Source: Thraustochytrium sp. TN22 (lineage: Eukaryota; Sar; Bigyra; Thraustochytrida; Thraustochytriidae). Taken from it: 64,000 nucleotides of DNA. Below, piece by piece: positions 10,001-18,860 of the stretch. The first letter of the stretch is position 1; every line of letters begins with the position of its first letter. The notes beneath the pieces were generated by a model that saw only the letters and a program-made list of their open reading frames with translations, searched no databases and was not told the DNA's origin. Location: positions 62,001 to 126,000 of the forward strand of contig JABLUY010000034.1 in assembly GCA_013306675.1 (NCBI GenBank), in the 5' to 3' direction. The position numbers and the translations under genes are program-made.

Positions 10001-11217
10001 CCTTCTGGGCCTCCCTTACCCATTTTCACGCCGGGGCTCACGTCGTTCCCTAAGAAGGCGGCAAGAAGGCGGAAGTCCTCATCAGAAAAGTTGCTCATGC
10101 CGACATGCTCCAGGACGGCGTCTGTGATCTTGTACGCTTCAGGCAGGTGCGAGTTCCCACGGTACTTGAAGCCGAGCAAGACATGCTCTTTGTCCTTCGC
10201 GAGAATGTAAAGGTCAGAGTCGAGGCCGACGACAAAAACCTCGCTATCGGGCTCGGCTACCGCCAGAAGGTCGCGAGTGGCCACGACCTGGGCATCTGCT
10301 TCGTAGAGCGAGCCGACGAAAACGACTTTATCGGTGCTCCATTCTTGCGTGGCCCGTCTGTAGAACTCGCGGAGAGTGTGCGTGTTCCAGCGCACCGCTT
10401 GAGCCTTCTGCGTTTCCAAGATGCCCGTCAGAAGGCCTCGCACGAGCTCGATGGCTGCAGCCTGGCCGGCCGAAGTCTCCTCTAGTGCAGCCCACATATT
10501 GTTCTCCAGGCAATTCCAGACCACGCGCGCCCACGTGGACGGCCGAAGCTCCATTGCACGAAGCACTAGGGCGACCCAGGCCTGGTCGCTTAGCGTCTCG
10601 CCACCACCTCTGGACAGGTCGGCTGGCCACTTCCACTGATCGTCGAACCAGGTTGGTCCGGCCTGGCGCTGCCCCTCGACACGACCTCCTGCTGCCACGA
10701 GCCACGCATCCAGGACTTCCACGCCACCGGCCTCGGCGAGGCAAGCCTCCAAAGAGCTCTCCAGGCCTTTCACGCCCGTAGAGCTGGCACGAGCCGTCCT
10801 GACCATCGCGCAAATCTTGTTGACAGCCAGGCGGAGAAGTCTCAACCCAGAGCTCCGCGTGAGGGTCGTGGCGACAGCCCAACGTCCGAGAGCACGCCGT
10901 GCAATACGTGCGCGGTCCGTCGCCTCCTTCGACTTTGGTGTCCACTTGCTGTTTGCCCCGTCCATGACGATGAACAGCTTACCGCAGCACTTCTTCAGCT
11001 GCTTCACCACGTCCATGAGGCGCCTCACGACAGCAGGAGAGAAGCTACCTGGACTCTGCCACTGCTCGCGCACGGCCTCCGTGCTCTTGCAGGCCGCGAA
11101 GGCAGCGCCAAAGTCGAAGACGATGCGTACGCTCTCGATCCGCTTTGTCCAGAACTTCGGCAATGGCGCAGTCGGAGCGTACTTTCCGATGTACTCCCCG
11201 AAGCGCAACACGCCCAT
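7069..11217 (-). CDS. FEN1/XPG nuclease-SWIM-DDE transposase fusion
   Basis: About 1,382 residues from the MGVLRFGEY start; the frame stays open upstream to 11376, but FEN1-superfamily enzymes characteristically begin Met-Gly. Residues 1-400 carry the FEN1/XPG acidic set in order: VFDFG, VMDGANSK with a following basic helix, YEADAQ, GLDSDLYIL and FLGNDVSPG, matching FEN1 positions D34, D86, E158/E160, D179/D181 and D233. A SWIM zinc finger (CTCWQQTSLCSH, CxC-x6-CxH) lies near residue 780. The C-terminal third has a DDE RNase-H-like core: VGDCSDF near 1147, LLYDKGASN near 1225 and FVEHRFGDIK near 1275. So a structure-specific flap nuclease and a cut-and-paste integrase core share one chain. 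A strictly host-gene reading is unlikely given the terminal repeats and THAP-like partner. The DDE core resembles the DDE_Tnp_4/Harbinger style by eye only. Confidence 0.85.
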   Translation of the reverse strand: MGVLRFGEYIGKYAPTAPLPKFWTKRIESVRIVFDFGAAFAACKSTEAVREQWQSPGSFSPAVVRRLMDVVKQLKKCCGKLFIVMDGANSKWTPKSKEATDRARIARRALGRWAVATTLTRSSGLRLLRLAVNKICAMVRTARASSTGVKGLESSLEACLAEAGGVEVLDAWLVAAGGRVEGQRQAGPTWFDDQWKWPADLSRGGGETLSDQAWVALVLRAMELRPSTWARVVWNCLENNMWAALEETSAGQAAAIELVRGLLTGILETQKAQAVRWNTHTLREFYRRATQEWSTDKVVFVGSLYEADAQVVATRDLLAVAEPDSEVFVVGLDSDLYILAKDKEHVLLGFKYRGNSHLPEAYKITDAVLEHVGMSNFSDEDFRLLAAFLGNDVSPGVKMGKGGPEGGTAQQAVTECVRVYSEVVSNTIGEIDGDSLDFYDCRDNLLSQCVDQWREIIGQRSHPDTLWSDESLLVEQLAHSMVVFESYPVIVCVSQDEPQRPQLLPPSSVLGPLPPLSWRLVCLSDVSRVIPMTAASRTVQVLTYLKVDTVHAFNCCTEGVYSYSHKATNAERFDPPRAPDIALLANRGADKPLDIWTKSEIANFLSWRGFSLESSCSVSTARDTLKKFFEIHGRGARHLCISMPSLLAFDSYTPVALQYVLQKNALPVGLAGLLELAENRVARIDAQALDDFAPRFPTTKDRGMRLINGGHLVLGTVKVFTQGAAAWFTEAPPGFRDNVPPMVVHIRCHSSMKSTQQAAVVLFAVRENSDALVPLPYPYSRCTCWQQTSLCSHQFAVVLLVAILQRCRAAWNLPPEDFAKAIQDRFPPDVRRLIDTIQTTDSYSRKTESARRAWQASADALTESERSGSLEVDSDDEDALIIPTLGEQHGRQSHQKERPRKRARPARQTQDAAAAQMRLDGTVSDGSKLIRQVDVFLHRQRQPELTSAGAAAEAGFAQRQLDGPFAWSKAMFKLQVHVLRQLQRNYIAWLARKPEIKREQRCNSLLGFPSSEHFVRFFQSVFHPTSEELWRRVLEDGIDVKGEMPVLESPNDVRAVMKELFPDFLANPRSMIYCMMVLRLGLTNGALAALEGFTSPKPVQTRIKRFFPVLGVVGQLLTSFDYLPECLLEVNPDSFKEGDLTDILCVGDCSDFPCASINGNFDIEVYSDKVGGPALRGLILALPNGMVHTASPLVLARASEASLIEAVASKRLSKLKPHLRLLYDKGASNVGLRLPNMNNVASPAHKITFGKKKDHFLPEEVNQNRENSAKRAFVEHRFGDIKAFHFLSHCVNKQNMQRANHAWYFLLGLTNFVGAPSCKRRDRPGQITTTDKYDRFDVCHASLYLLRSAYTARMKRWLALLDTSDAAPEKRAKLPAFLHHLI

Positions 11218-11512
11218 GGTGATCGGCTCCGCACAGCCTCCACGCCGCTCTAAGACCACAGCTCGGCCGCCGCGCGGCTCTGGGTCCAAACGCTTCACCT
11301 CCCTGGCGGCGCGGGGCGGCGCGACACCGGGATTCGACGCGGGGCGGCGCGCCACCAGGATTCGACGCCCAAACATCGTGCTTAAGTCAAACTCATGTCA
11401 AGTCGAAGGTCTAATATGAGCCAAGCAGGCGAAAATGACAACCTTAACAGGCTCCCATTTCCCTTCATTCCCTAATACATTTATATGGTGGATTCGACCC
11501 GGGGGTTGATGC

Positions 11513-11527
11513 CGGCGCAGGGTCCAT
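11513..11527 (-). repeat. Right terminal inverted repeat
   Basis: Exact reverse complement of the 15-base left terminus. Confidence 0.75.
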
Positions 11528-11528
11528 G

Positions 11529-11535
11529 GCAGGCT
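11529..11535 (+). repeat. Right target-site duplication of the transposon
   Basis: GCAGGCT, identical to the seven bases outside the left terminus. Confidence 0.65.
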
Positions 11536-11708
11536 GTGCGCGATTCGCTGCCCTTCGCTGCCTTGCGCTGTCCTGTGCAGTCAAACTTATCGCGCGGAGC
11601 GGGCAGCACAGCGCGGCGCTGCGCGGCGGGGCCGGGGCGGCGACTCGGACGGCACGCAGGCGCACGCGCAAGCGAGCGTTTGCGTCGTCCTAAGCTCGCT
11701 CACTCGCC

Positions 11709-14700
11709 ATGAGCGCGGCGGCGGCACGACTGGCGGATGGCGCGGAGGTGGCTTGGCTGGACGACGGCGCGGCCAAGCACGTTCTGCTGCGGCTGGTGGT
11801 GCGCGTCGGATCGCTGGACGAGACGGACGAGGAGGTCGGCGCGGCGCACTTTGTGGAGCACTGCGGCTTCCGCGGGACGCGCAGCTTCGAGAATGAGGAG
11901 CTGCACGAGTTCCTGGCCTCGCTGGGCTCGCGCTTCGGCGCGGACCTGAACGCGTCCACCTCGCTGACCGAGACCGTGTGGCTGCTCAACGTGCCGGTGG
12001 CGCGGCGCGAGGAGGCGGACGAGGAGGCGCTGCGGAAGGATCGCGCCACGCTGCGGTCGGCGCTGCGCATCCTGGACGAGTGGGCGCGGCACATCCGGTT
12101 CTCGCCTGCCGATGTGGAGGCGGAGCGCAAGGTCATCCTCGAGGAGTACCGCATGAAGCGCGGCTCGGGCCAGCGCGTGAAGCAGGCGTATTGGCGCCGC
12201 GCCATGCCACGCGTCGGCTCGCGCATCCCCATCGGCACGGTCGAGTCCATCGAGCGCCTCACGGCGGCCCAGCTGGCCGCCTTTTACCGGCGCCACTATC
12301 GGCCGGAAAACTTCGGGCTGGCCGTGGCCGGCAACTTGGCAGCGCTCGGCGGCGCGGATGGCCTGCTGGCGGAGATCCGCCGCGAGGGCCTCTTCGCGGC
12401 CCCCAAGGGCGCCGGCGCGCAGCCGGCGCTCCTGCGAGCGCCGCACCGCCTCCCGCTGCGGGCGCCGCTCGCCATCGTGCTGGACGACGCCGAGCTGCAT
12501 GAGACCGTCTTCACCGCGGAGCTTTACGAGGAGATGCTGGAGGACGACGCGGGCCCGGGCCGCGAGGACGCCTTCCTCGCGGCCGAGGTCACCAAGCGCG
12601 TCTTCACGAGCGTGCTTGAGGCGCGTTTCCGCGAGGTCAGCTCGCGCCCGGACGCGCACGAGCCGGAGCGCCAGACGAGCTCACCGCAAGAGCGGCAGCA
12701 GGAGCAGGAGCAGCAGCGCGCGGGCCCGTGGAAGTCGGCCGGCGTCGCGACGCGCATGGCGCTGCATGACGTTCCCACCACGTGCACGTCGCTCTCGGCG
12801 CAGACGCACCATGTGGACTTGGCGGACCCCGCGGCGCGGCGCGAGGCCGTCGTGGACCTCGTGCAGCGCCTCATGCGCGAGGTGGTGCGCCTTCTCAAGT
12901 TCGGCGTCTCGCCCGCGGAGCTGGCCTTCGCCAAGCGCAAGTGGGCGCGCGTCTTCCGCGAGCGCCTCACCGTACAGTCCGGCGACGTGCTCACAGCACA
13001 GGTCAGCGAGGAGCTCGTGCAGTACCTGACGCTGCGCGGCCGCACGCCGCTGCCGCGGCCGGCGCGCGAGGCGCGCTTCGCGCTGCGCCTGTTGGGCGAG
13101 TCCGAGGGCACCGGCTCGGGTGGCGCCAGCATCAGCTGCGCCGACCTTGAGGCCTACGCGGCGCGCACGCTGCGTGCGCTGGTGGCGGGCGATGAGCCGC
13201 TGGCTGGCTGCAACGCGGTGCTCGTGTTGCAGGGCCCGCTTGTGGGCCAGGTCCTGGGCGAGGAGGCGCTTGGCGACCTCGTGCGCCGCGCCATCGAGGT
13301 GGCGCAGGCCGACGATCAGCTTGTGCCCTGGGCCTTTGCGCCGCCGCTCGAGAGCGCCGAGGACCTCGGCCGTGCGCTTCTTGCTGAGCGCTTGCCCGAG
13401 GGCCTCGAGCGCAACGAGGAGGATGAGGATGAGGATGAGGGGGGCGACGACGACACCGAGAACGACAAGGCCCACCTGCGCCCTCCTGTCGAGGAGCACG
13501 ACATGCCTCGCAGCGGCGCTCGCTCGCTCGTGCTGTCCAACGGCCTGCGCGTGTGCCTGCGCGAGTCCAAGGATATCCACCCGGGCCGACTCTCGTTCCA
13601 GGCGTTCGCGCTGGGCGGGTCCGCGAACCTGACGGACGAGGAGGACGCCGCCTTCTCGCTGCTCGGCTCTGTGCTCGAGGGCAGCGGCGTGGGCGACCTG
13701 GACGAGCTCAGCCTGCGAAAGGTGGAGACCGAGCACCGCTGCTCCGTGCGCTTTCAGCACCACTGGTTTCACCGCGGCCTCGGCGGCTCCTGCACCGGGC
13801 CGCGCCTCGAGCTCTTGCTGCAGATGCTCGTGGCCTGGCTCTCGCCGCGCGCCGGCCCGCTCGATCAGCGCGCCTTTGACCGCTCGCAGCAGCTCGCCCT
13901 GCAGAGCGTGCGCGCCTCGGCGGCGCGCACCACGCCAGAGGGCCGCTTCGGCGAGGCGACGCGCGCCACCTTTCTGGGCGACGAGGACGCGCTGCTGCGC
14001 CCGCTCTCTGAGGCGGCGCTGCTGGCCGCCACGCGTGAGACCGTCCAGGACCTCTTTGCGGACGCCTTTACTCGCGACCCAGCCGCCGAGTTTACCTTTG
14101 TCTTTTGCGGCGACCTCGCGGCCGGGGGCGGCCCCGCGCGCTGCGCCGCGCTCCTCGAGACCTACCTTGGCCGCGCGCTCCTGCCTCGCACCGGCCGCAC
14201 CAGCCGCCGCTGGCGTCCGCCGGCGCTCCCGCGCCCCGTGCGCCTCGCCTTCCCCTCCGGCCGCGCCGTGCACAAGCTCCACGCACCTGCCTCGCACGTC
14301 GCGCACCACGCCGAGGCCAAGGCCCAGGTCCTGGTGGGCTTCAAAATCCCCTTCGACGACCTCGCCTCCGAGGTGCAGCGCGACCTCCAGCTCAAGTGCG
14401 CCTGCAAGGTCGCGCAGCGCCGCCTGCTCACTGTGCTGCGCATGGAGCGCCAGCTCATTTATTCGGTCGCCGTCGAGCACTCGCGCAACTCGCTCTCCCC
14501 CTTCGCCCTCGCCTTTGTCAGCCTCTCGTGCGACGCGGCTCGCGTCGACGAGGTCGTCGGCCTCGTCTTTCAGGAGCTCGAGGCCCTCCGCCTCGGGAGC
14601 GCCGACGCGAAGGGAGAGGTTGCCGCGAGCACTGCGAGCGCCAACGCGGCCGACCTCGTGCGCAGCGAGCTCCTCGAGTGGCACCGCAAGGCTGTGCGTA

Positions 14701-14942
14701 ACAACTCGTATTGGCTCTTCTGGCTCCTCGACGCCTGGAAGCGTTGCCTCGCCTCAGGCGCCGCCGCTGACCATGCAGCTGCGGCTGCCTGGGTCGACGC
14801 CAGCGTCGCTGCCACTGCCGACCCGGCAACCTTCGCCGCGGCCGCTGACGAAGCCCTCGCTGCCCTGCCCGGCTTTTTCACCCGCGACTGGTTTCACACC
14901 AAGGGCTGCGCGCTCGCCATGCTCCCGGCTGCTGCTCTGTGA
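11709..14942 (+). CDS. M16 family zinc metallopeptidase (PqqL/pitrilysin-like)
   Basis: A 1,077-residue protein with the inverted zinc motif HFVEH near residue 56 within AAHFVEHCGFRGTRSF, followed by GSRFGADLNASTS, the typical start of an M16 catalytic domain. A further Glu-rich helix (VEAERKVILEEY) about 75 residues later supplies the third zinc ligand. The length fits a two-lobed M16 enzyme with four alpha-beta domains. The second half, beginning around residue 600 after an acidic linker (EDEDEDEGGDDD), has the degenerate non-catalytic lobe (FALGGSANLTDEEDAAF). Such enzymes degrade small peptides in a closed chamber. The pattern is nearest bacterial PqqL and plastid-type peptidases. No clear targeting peptide is visible. 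A 667-aa antisense frame is a shadow. Confidence 0.9.
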   Translation: MSAAAARLADGAEVAWLDDGAAKHVLLRLVVRVGSLDETDEEVGAAHFVEHCGFRGTRSFENEELHEFLASLGSRFGADLNASTSLTETVWLLNVPVARREEADEEALRKDRATLRSALRILDEWARHIRFSPADVEAERKVILEEYRMKRGSGQRVKQAYWRRAMPRVGSRIPIGTVESIERLTAAQLAAFYRRHYRPENFGLAVAGNLAALGGADGLLAEIRREGLFAAPKGAGAQPALLRAPHRLPLRAPLAIVLDDAELHETVFTAELYEEMLEDDAGPGREDAFLAAEVTKRVFTSVLEARFREVSSRPDAHEPERQTSSPQERQQEQEQQRAGPWKSAGVATRMALHDVPTTCTSLSAQTHHVDLADPAARREAVVDLVQRLMREVVRLLKFGVSPAELAFAKRKWARVFRERLTVQSGDVLTAQVSEELVQYLTLRGRTPLPRPAREARFALRLLGESEGTGSGGASISCADLEAYAARTLRALVAGDEPLAGCNAVLVLQGPLVGQVLGEEALGDLVRRAIEVAQADDQLVPWAFAPPLESAEDLGRALLAERLPEGLERNEEDEDEDEGGDDDTENDKAHLRPPVEEHDMPRSGARSLVLSNGLRVCLRESKDIHPGRLSFQAFALGGSANLTDEEDAAFSLLGSVLEGSGVGDLDELSLRKVETEHRCSVRFQHHWFHRGLGGSCTGPRLELLLQMLVAWLSPRAGPLDQRAFDRSQQLALQSVRASAARTTPEGRFGEATRATFLGDEDALLRPLSEAALLAATRETVQDLFADAFTRDPAAEFTFVFCGDLAAGGGPARCAALLETYLGRALLPRTGRTSRRWRPPALPRPVRLAFPSGRAVHKLHAPASHVAHHAEAKAQVLVGFKIPFDDLASEVQRDLQLKCACKVAQRRLLTVLRMERQLIYSVAVEHSRNSLSPFALAFVSLSCDAARVDEVVGLVFQELEALRLGSADAKGEVAASTASANAADLVRSELLEWHRKAVRNNSYWLFWLLDAWKRCLASGAAADHAAAAAWVDASVAATADPATFAAAADEALAALPGFFTRDWFHTKGCALAMLPAAAL

Positions 14943-15872
14943 GACGACGAGGGAGGTTGCTGCCGCGCTCTGTAACATCATTTTAAAAAACTTCGATGCT
15001 TGGCCCGCCATGTGCATCGTTTGGACGATGCGCGCCAAACGGCATCCTGCGCAATTCACTGGAGTCCCCCTGTGGCGCTTCCGTAGCGGCTCGTCCGCAC
15101 GGCCTCTGATTGCTCTGGTCTTCTCGTCCGTCCTGTGGACCTTATCATGCTGCCCGCGACATGCCACATCTCCCTGTCCTTCCGAAAGTCCGTCGTCGAG
15201 TTGATTTATTGATCCATGCCCGGTTGTCCTCTGTTGTCCTTCCGTCGTCGAGTGATCCGTCGTCGAGTCATTTGGACATGCCGCGCTATCTTGCGTGCAT
15301 GCTATCGTGTCCTTGTCCTCCTCGTGCTAGTTGGCTCTCGCGCTCAAGTGCTCAAGTGCTCAAGTGCTCAAGTGCTCTCGAAGTGCTCTCTTGCTCAAGT
15401 GCTCTCTTGCTCAAGTGCTCTCTTGCTCAAGTGCTCAAGTGCTCAAGTGCTCAAGTGCTCAAGTGCTCAAGTGCTCAAGTGCTCAAGTGCTCAAGTGCTC
15501 AAGTGCTCAGGTGCTCAGGTGCTCAGGTGCTCAAGTGCTCAAGTGCTCGTGCTCGTCCTCGTCCCAGTCCTTGGCCATGATGGCCAGCGTCGCCCACCGG
15601 GTGCGCGCGCTCGCACAAGCTCGCACAAGCGCGCACGAGATGCCCGGCGCGTTCCGGCAGGCAGGCGGCAAGCGAAGCTTCACCGCCGTTTGGAGGCAGA
15701 CTCTGAGAGAGAGAGAGAGAGAGAATCGCGCCAAGGGGCGGCGGCGCGCGGCGGCGCGCGGCAGACCTCGGAGGCGCGGCGGCTAGGCGGCGGCGCGGTA
15801 GTTGCGTGCGCGTGCGCGTGCGCGTGCGCGTGCGCGGTCGTGCGAGGGGCTGGGCCGCGGCGGGCGGGCGAG
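14943..15872. other. Intergenic with octamer repeat, upstream of RPT3
   Basis: No supported gene. It contains the 3' end of the peptidase gene, a degenerate octamer array, a GA dinucleotide run at about 15708-15723 and a GTGCGC run at about 15803-15835 close to the RPT3 start. The open frame that runs through the octamers into RPT3 is a by-product of a repeat that lacks stops. Confidence 0.6.
15342..15548 (+). repeat. TCAAGTGC octamer tandem array
   Basis: About 25 copies of the octamer TCAAGTGC, interrupted by CTCTCGAAG and CTCTCTTGC variants in the first third and a change of AAG to AGG near the end. Eight is not a multiple of three, so the array is not coding; the stop-free reading is accidental. 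Confidence 0.9.
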
Positions 15873-17096
15873 ATGGCGGCCATGGAGGTGGACCACGCGG
15901 GCGGGCGCGCGCTGGGCAAGGGGCGCGCGGCGGAGGAGGAGGCCGTGGAGAAGGACCTGTACAAGCGCATGAAGCAGCTGGAGCAGCTGCTGGAGTTCAC
16001 GGACATCCAGGAGTCGTACATCAAGGATGAGATGAAGAACCTCAAGCGCGAGATGCTGCGCGCCAAGGAGGAGGTGCGGCGCATCCAGTCGGTGCCGCTG
16101 GTGATCGGCCAGTTCATCGAGCTGATCGACGAGCACCACGGCATTGTGACCAGCACGGCCGGGTCGACGTACTTTGTGCGCATCCTGTCGACGCTGGACC
16201 GCGAGGAGCTCAAGCCGAACTCGTCCACGGCGCTGCACCGGCACAGCCACGCCGTCGTGGAGGCGCTGCCGCCCGAGGCGGACAGCTCCATCCAGGGCAT
16301 GATGGCGACCGAGAAGCCTGACGTGCGCTACGAGGACATTGGCGGCATGGACGTGCAGAAGCAGGAGGTGCGCGAGGCGGTGGAGCTGCCGCTGCAGCAG
16401 GGCGACCTGTACCGGCAGATCGGCATCGACCCGCCGCGCGGCGTGCTGCTCTACGGCCCGCCCGGCACCGGCAAGACCATGATGGCCAAGGCCGTCGCCA
16501 ACGCCACGGACGCCACCTTCATCAAGATGGTCGGCTCCGAGTTCGTGCAAAAGTACCTCGGCGAGGGCCCGCGCATGGTGCGCGACGTCTTCCGCCTGGC
16601 GCGCGAGAACGCGCCCAGCATTGTCTTCATCGACGAGATCGACGCCATCGGCACCAAGCGCTTCGACTCGCAGACCGGCGCTGACCGCGAGGTGCAGCGC
16701 ATCCTGCTCGAGCTCCTCAACCAGATGGACGGCTTCGACCAGACCACCGACGTCAAGGTGATCATGGCCACCAACCGCGCCGACACCCTCGACCCGGCGC
16801 TGCTGCGCCCCGGCCGCCTCGACCGCAAGATCGAGTTCCCCAACCCGGACCGCCGCCAGAAGCGCCTCATTTTCCAGGCCTGTACCTCCAAGATGAACCT
16901 CTCCGACGACGTCGACCTCGAGGACTTCGTCAACCGCCCCGAGAAGATCTCCGCTGCCGAGATCAGCGCCATTTGCCTCGAGGCCGGCATGCAGGCCGTT
17001 CGCAACAACCGCTACGTCATCATGCCGAAGGACTTCGAGGAGGGTTACAAGGCCCACACCAAGAAGTCCGACACCGAGTTCCAGTTCTATTCATAA
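15873..17096 (+). CDS. RPT3: 26S proteasome regulatory ATPase subunit 6B (Rpt3)
   Basis: A 407-residue AAA+ ATPase of the 19S base ring. The N-terminal coiled coil ([18 protein letters not shown]) and OB domain are followed by Walker A GPPGTGKT, Walker B IVFIDEID, sensor 1 ATNRAD and the arginine-finger region [12 protein letters not shown]. The chain ends in FYS, a hydrophobic-Tyr-X tail like that of Rpt3 which docks into the 20S alpha ring and opens the gate. The start chosen is MAAMEVDH, just before the coiled coil; the frame is open further upstream only through repeat DNA. The [13 protein letters not shown] segment and the length point to Rpt3 rather than the other five Rpt subunits. Confidence 0.95.
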   Translation: MAAMEVDHAGGRALGKGRAAEEEAVEKDLYKRMKQLEQLLEFTDIQESYIKDEMKNLKREMLRAKEEVRRIQSVPLVIGQFIELIDEHHGIVTSTAGSTYFVRILSTLDREELKPNSSTALHRHSHAVVEALPPEADSSIQGMMATEKPDVRYEDIGGMDVQKQEVREAVELPLQQGDLYRQIGIDPPRGVLLYGPPGTGKTMMAKAVANATDATFIKMVGSEFVQKYLGEGPRMVRDVFRLARENAPSIVFIDEIDAIGTKRFDSQTGADREVQRILLELLNQMDGFDQTTDVKVIMATNRADTLDPALLRPGRLDRKIEFPNPDRRQKRLIFQACTSKMNLSDDVDLEDFVNRPEKISAAEISAICLEAGMQAVRNNRYVIMPKDFEEGYKAHTKKSDTEFQFYS

Positions 17097-17418
17097 ACTG
17101 TGCAACCACGCGCTGTAGCCTGCCTGATCTGAGCTGATTTGATCGTCCGCTTTGAATGTTTAGCCGCGCGCGGTCTGCAACAACCACGACGTCCTCGCGC
17201 CCCTTCGCGAGGGGACGGCGGCAAGGCTTCCTCACGCCCGCACCAAAACAGAACGGCTGGCACCGAGTTCCACTCCTCTGTTCAATTATAGACGTTACGC
17301 GCCGCAGCCTGCCTACCTGCCTAACTAGCTAGCTAGCAAAGGAAGCAGATCTGAGCTGACAGCAGTAACTACGAAAAGCAATAGGCTGAGTGAGCTGTGG
17401 CCTTGTTTGTTCTGTCCC

Positions 17419-17916
17419 TCAAAGCCGCGCAGCCGCCGGCGCCACCGCGTCCACCTCAATCTCGATCAGGATCGACGGGTCAATGAACTTGGCCACCTCC
17501 ACCATCGTCGACACCGGCTTGTAGGCGCCCACGCGCTCCAGGTGCACCTTGCCAATGGCCTCCCAGTCGCGCTCAATGTTGGCCACGAACATGCGTGTGC
17601 GCGTCACGTCCTTGAGCCCGCACCCGACATCCGCCAGCGCCTTCTCCACAATGTCGAAGATCTTCGCCGTCTGCTCCGCCGCGTCCGCGCCCGCCGCCGT
17701 CGTGCCGGCCACCGCCACCACGGACCCCACGCGCACCGCGCGCGCGTACCCGACCTTGGGCTCCCACGAGGACGCCGTGAACGCGTGCTTGCGCTCCGCC
17801 ATCCTGGCCTGCCTTGCTGCTGCTGCTGCTGCTGCTGCCGCCGCCCTTGTCGTGCCGCTCGCCGCTCGCTGCTCGCTGCTTGCGCTCTGCTCGCCGTCCA
17901 CCAGCGCGTGAGTCAT
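17419..17916 (-). CDS. Rid/YjgF/UK114 family protein
   Basis: The conserved Rid domain begins at MAERKHAFT (ATG at 17802) and is about 127 residues, the usual length. The first 38 residues, with an Ala run encoded by a GCN tract, are optional and may be a targeting extension. Family marks are VGSVVAVAGTTA, ALADVGCGLKDVTRTRMFV and EIEVDAVA. Rid proteins form trimers; RidA hydrolyses reactive enamine/imine intermediates made by PLP enzymes. Where RidA has a catalytic Arg in PARS, this protein reads PVST, the pattern of Arg-less Rid subfamilies, so deaminase activity should not be assumed. It converges on RPT3. Confidence 0.88.
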   Translation of the reverse strand: MTHALVDGEQSASSEQRAASGTTRAAAAAAAAAARQARMAERKHAFTASSWEPKVGYARAVRVGSVVAVAGTTAAGADAAEQTAKIFDIVEKALADVGCGLKDVTRTRMFVANIERDWEAIGKVHLERVGAYKPVSTMVEVAKFIDPSILIEIEVDAVAPAAARL

Positions 17917-18860
17917 GGTGAGTGTGCTCCCTGTACGTCAGCCGGGGGCCACGGCGGCGACCACTGCAGAAACCTTCCCGGCCGCGCACAGGACCGTGAC
18001 GGAAAGGAGCTTCAGGAGCAACGCTGACAGAGAGTGACATGAGCAACATCTCATTTGACGTGCGTGGGGAGCAGCCTCTAGCTAGCGAGGCTCGTAGGAG
18101 GAGCTCAGCTAGCTGCCTGCGTGAGTGTACACAGACTCGGGCCCTTCCTTGGCAACGCAGTGGATTGTGGATTCTGACTCCTTGGAGACTTGGAGAGAGA
18201 GAGGCGAAGAACAAGGCAAGAGCGAAGCAGCCGGCGGTCAAGGAGCTGCTTTCTAGCTATCATCAGCTTCAGAAGATGCTGAGAGGCTTTTTTTAAAATC
18301 TCTTGTTTCGGTCCGTGCGGTCGGTCACCTGCCTGGCCAGGAGTCAAGACGGACGCTTGGTGCTGCACGCTGCGATTTGTTCGGTTGCTTGGCTTACAGG
18401 TCTCTTCCCACGGGTGGGGTCCATCTCGTCCGAACGGCGGGATCTGGTTGGGCAGAAGCGCGCGCGGCGCGTGCTGCGGTAACGGAATGAAGTGGCAGGA
18501 GGCACTTGGCTTCGGCACTTGGCGCGCAGCTCTGCAGACTCAGTGCAGAGGCCCGGCGGTGCTTCAATCAAACTCATCACACAGAACGGCGCCCCGGGGC
18601 GGGGCAAACGTGCTCGCGTGCACCGCCGCCAGGTGCGCTGGACGCGTGCAAAGAGGCAAGTCTCGCCGCCTCACAGGTGCGCTGGACGCGTGCAAAAAGG
18701 CAAGTCCCGCCTCACGGACTTGGACCGCCTGGGCACCGTGATAGTGTGCGACGAGCGCGTGGACGGTGCTGAGCACAGCGCTGAGCACAGCGCTGAGCGC
18801 AGCGCTGAGCACAACACGCGCGCGCTCTCCGCCCGACGAAGATCGCGCGCACTTGAGGCG
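17917..18860. other. Divergent spacer between Rid and homeodomain genes
   Basis: No supported gene. It probably holds promoters for both flanking genes. A direct repeat with 44-base period lies at about 18630-18717 (two copies starting AGGTGCGCTGGACGCGTGCA), and GCTGAGCACA units repeat four times at 18768-18812, just before the homeodomain start. Confidence 0.5.

Larger units (their letters stand above)
4852..11528. mobile_element. DNA transposon with FEN1-SWIM-DDE transposase and THAP-like protein
   Basis: A 6.7-kb element inferred from both ends and content. A 15-base sequence at 4853-4867 recurs exactly inverted at 11513-11527, and the 7-base word GCAGGCT lies directly outside both ends as a target-site duplication. 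Inside are two convergent genes whose stops are about 20 bases apart: a THAP-like coiled-coil protein and a very large nuclease-DDE transposase. A THAP DNA binder, a SWIM finger and a DDE core are typical of eukaryotic cut-and-paste elements such as Kolobok, PIF/Harbinger/ISL2EU and KDZ. An XPG-type nuclease inside a transposon has precedent in Academ. I cannot assign the superfamily. Both frames are open and the termini match, so it may be fairly young. Confidence 0.85.

Noticed and set aside
7069-11376. Host XPG/FEN1 repair gene
   Set aside because: The same chain has a SWIM finger and DDE core, lies between inverted termini with a target duplication, and host FEN1 is far shorter.
12681-14684. 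667-aa minus-strand ORF
   Set aside because: Lies wholly antisense to the M16 peptidase, which has clear catalytic motifs.
15342-15548. CRISPR-like array
   Set aside because: Direct 8-mers with no unique spacers, in a eukaryotic nuclear setting; a minisatellite.
15216-15872. N-terminal extension of RPT3 through the octamer array
   Set aside because: The repeat is stop-free by accident; Rpt3 homology starts after MAAMEVDH and the total length then matches the family.
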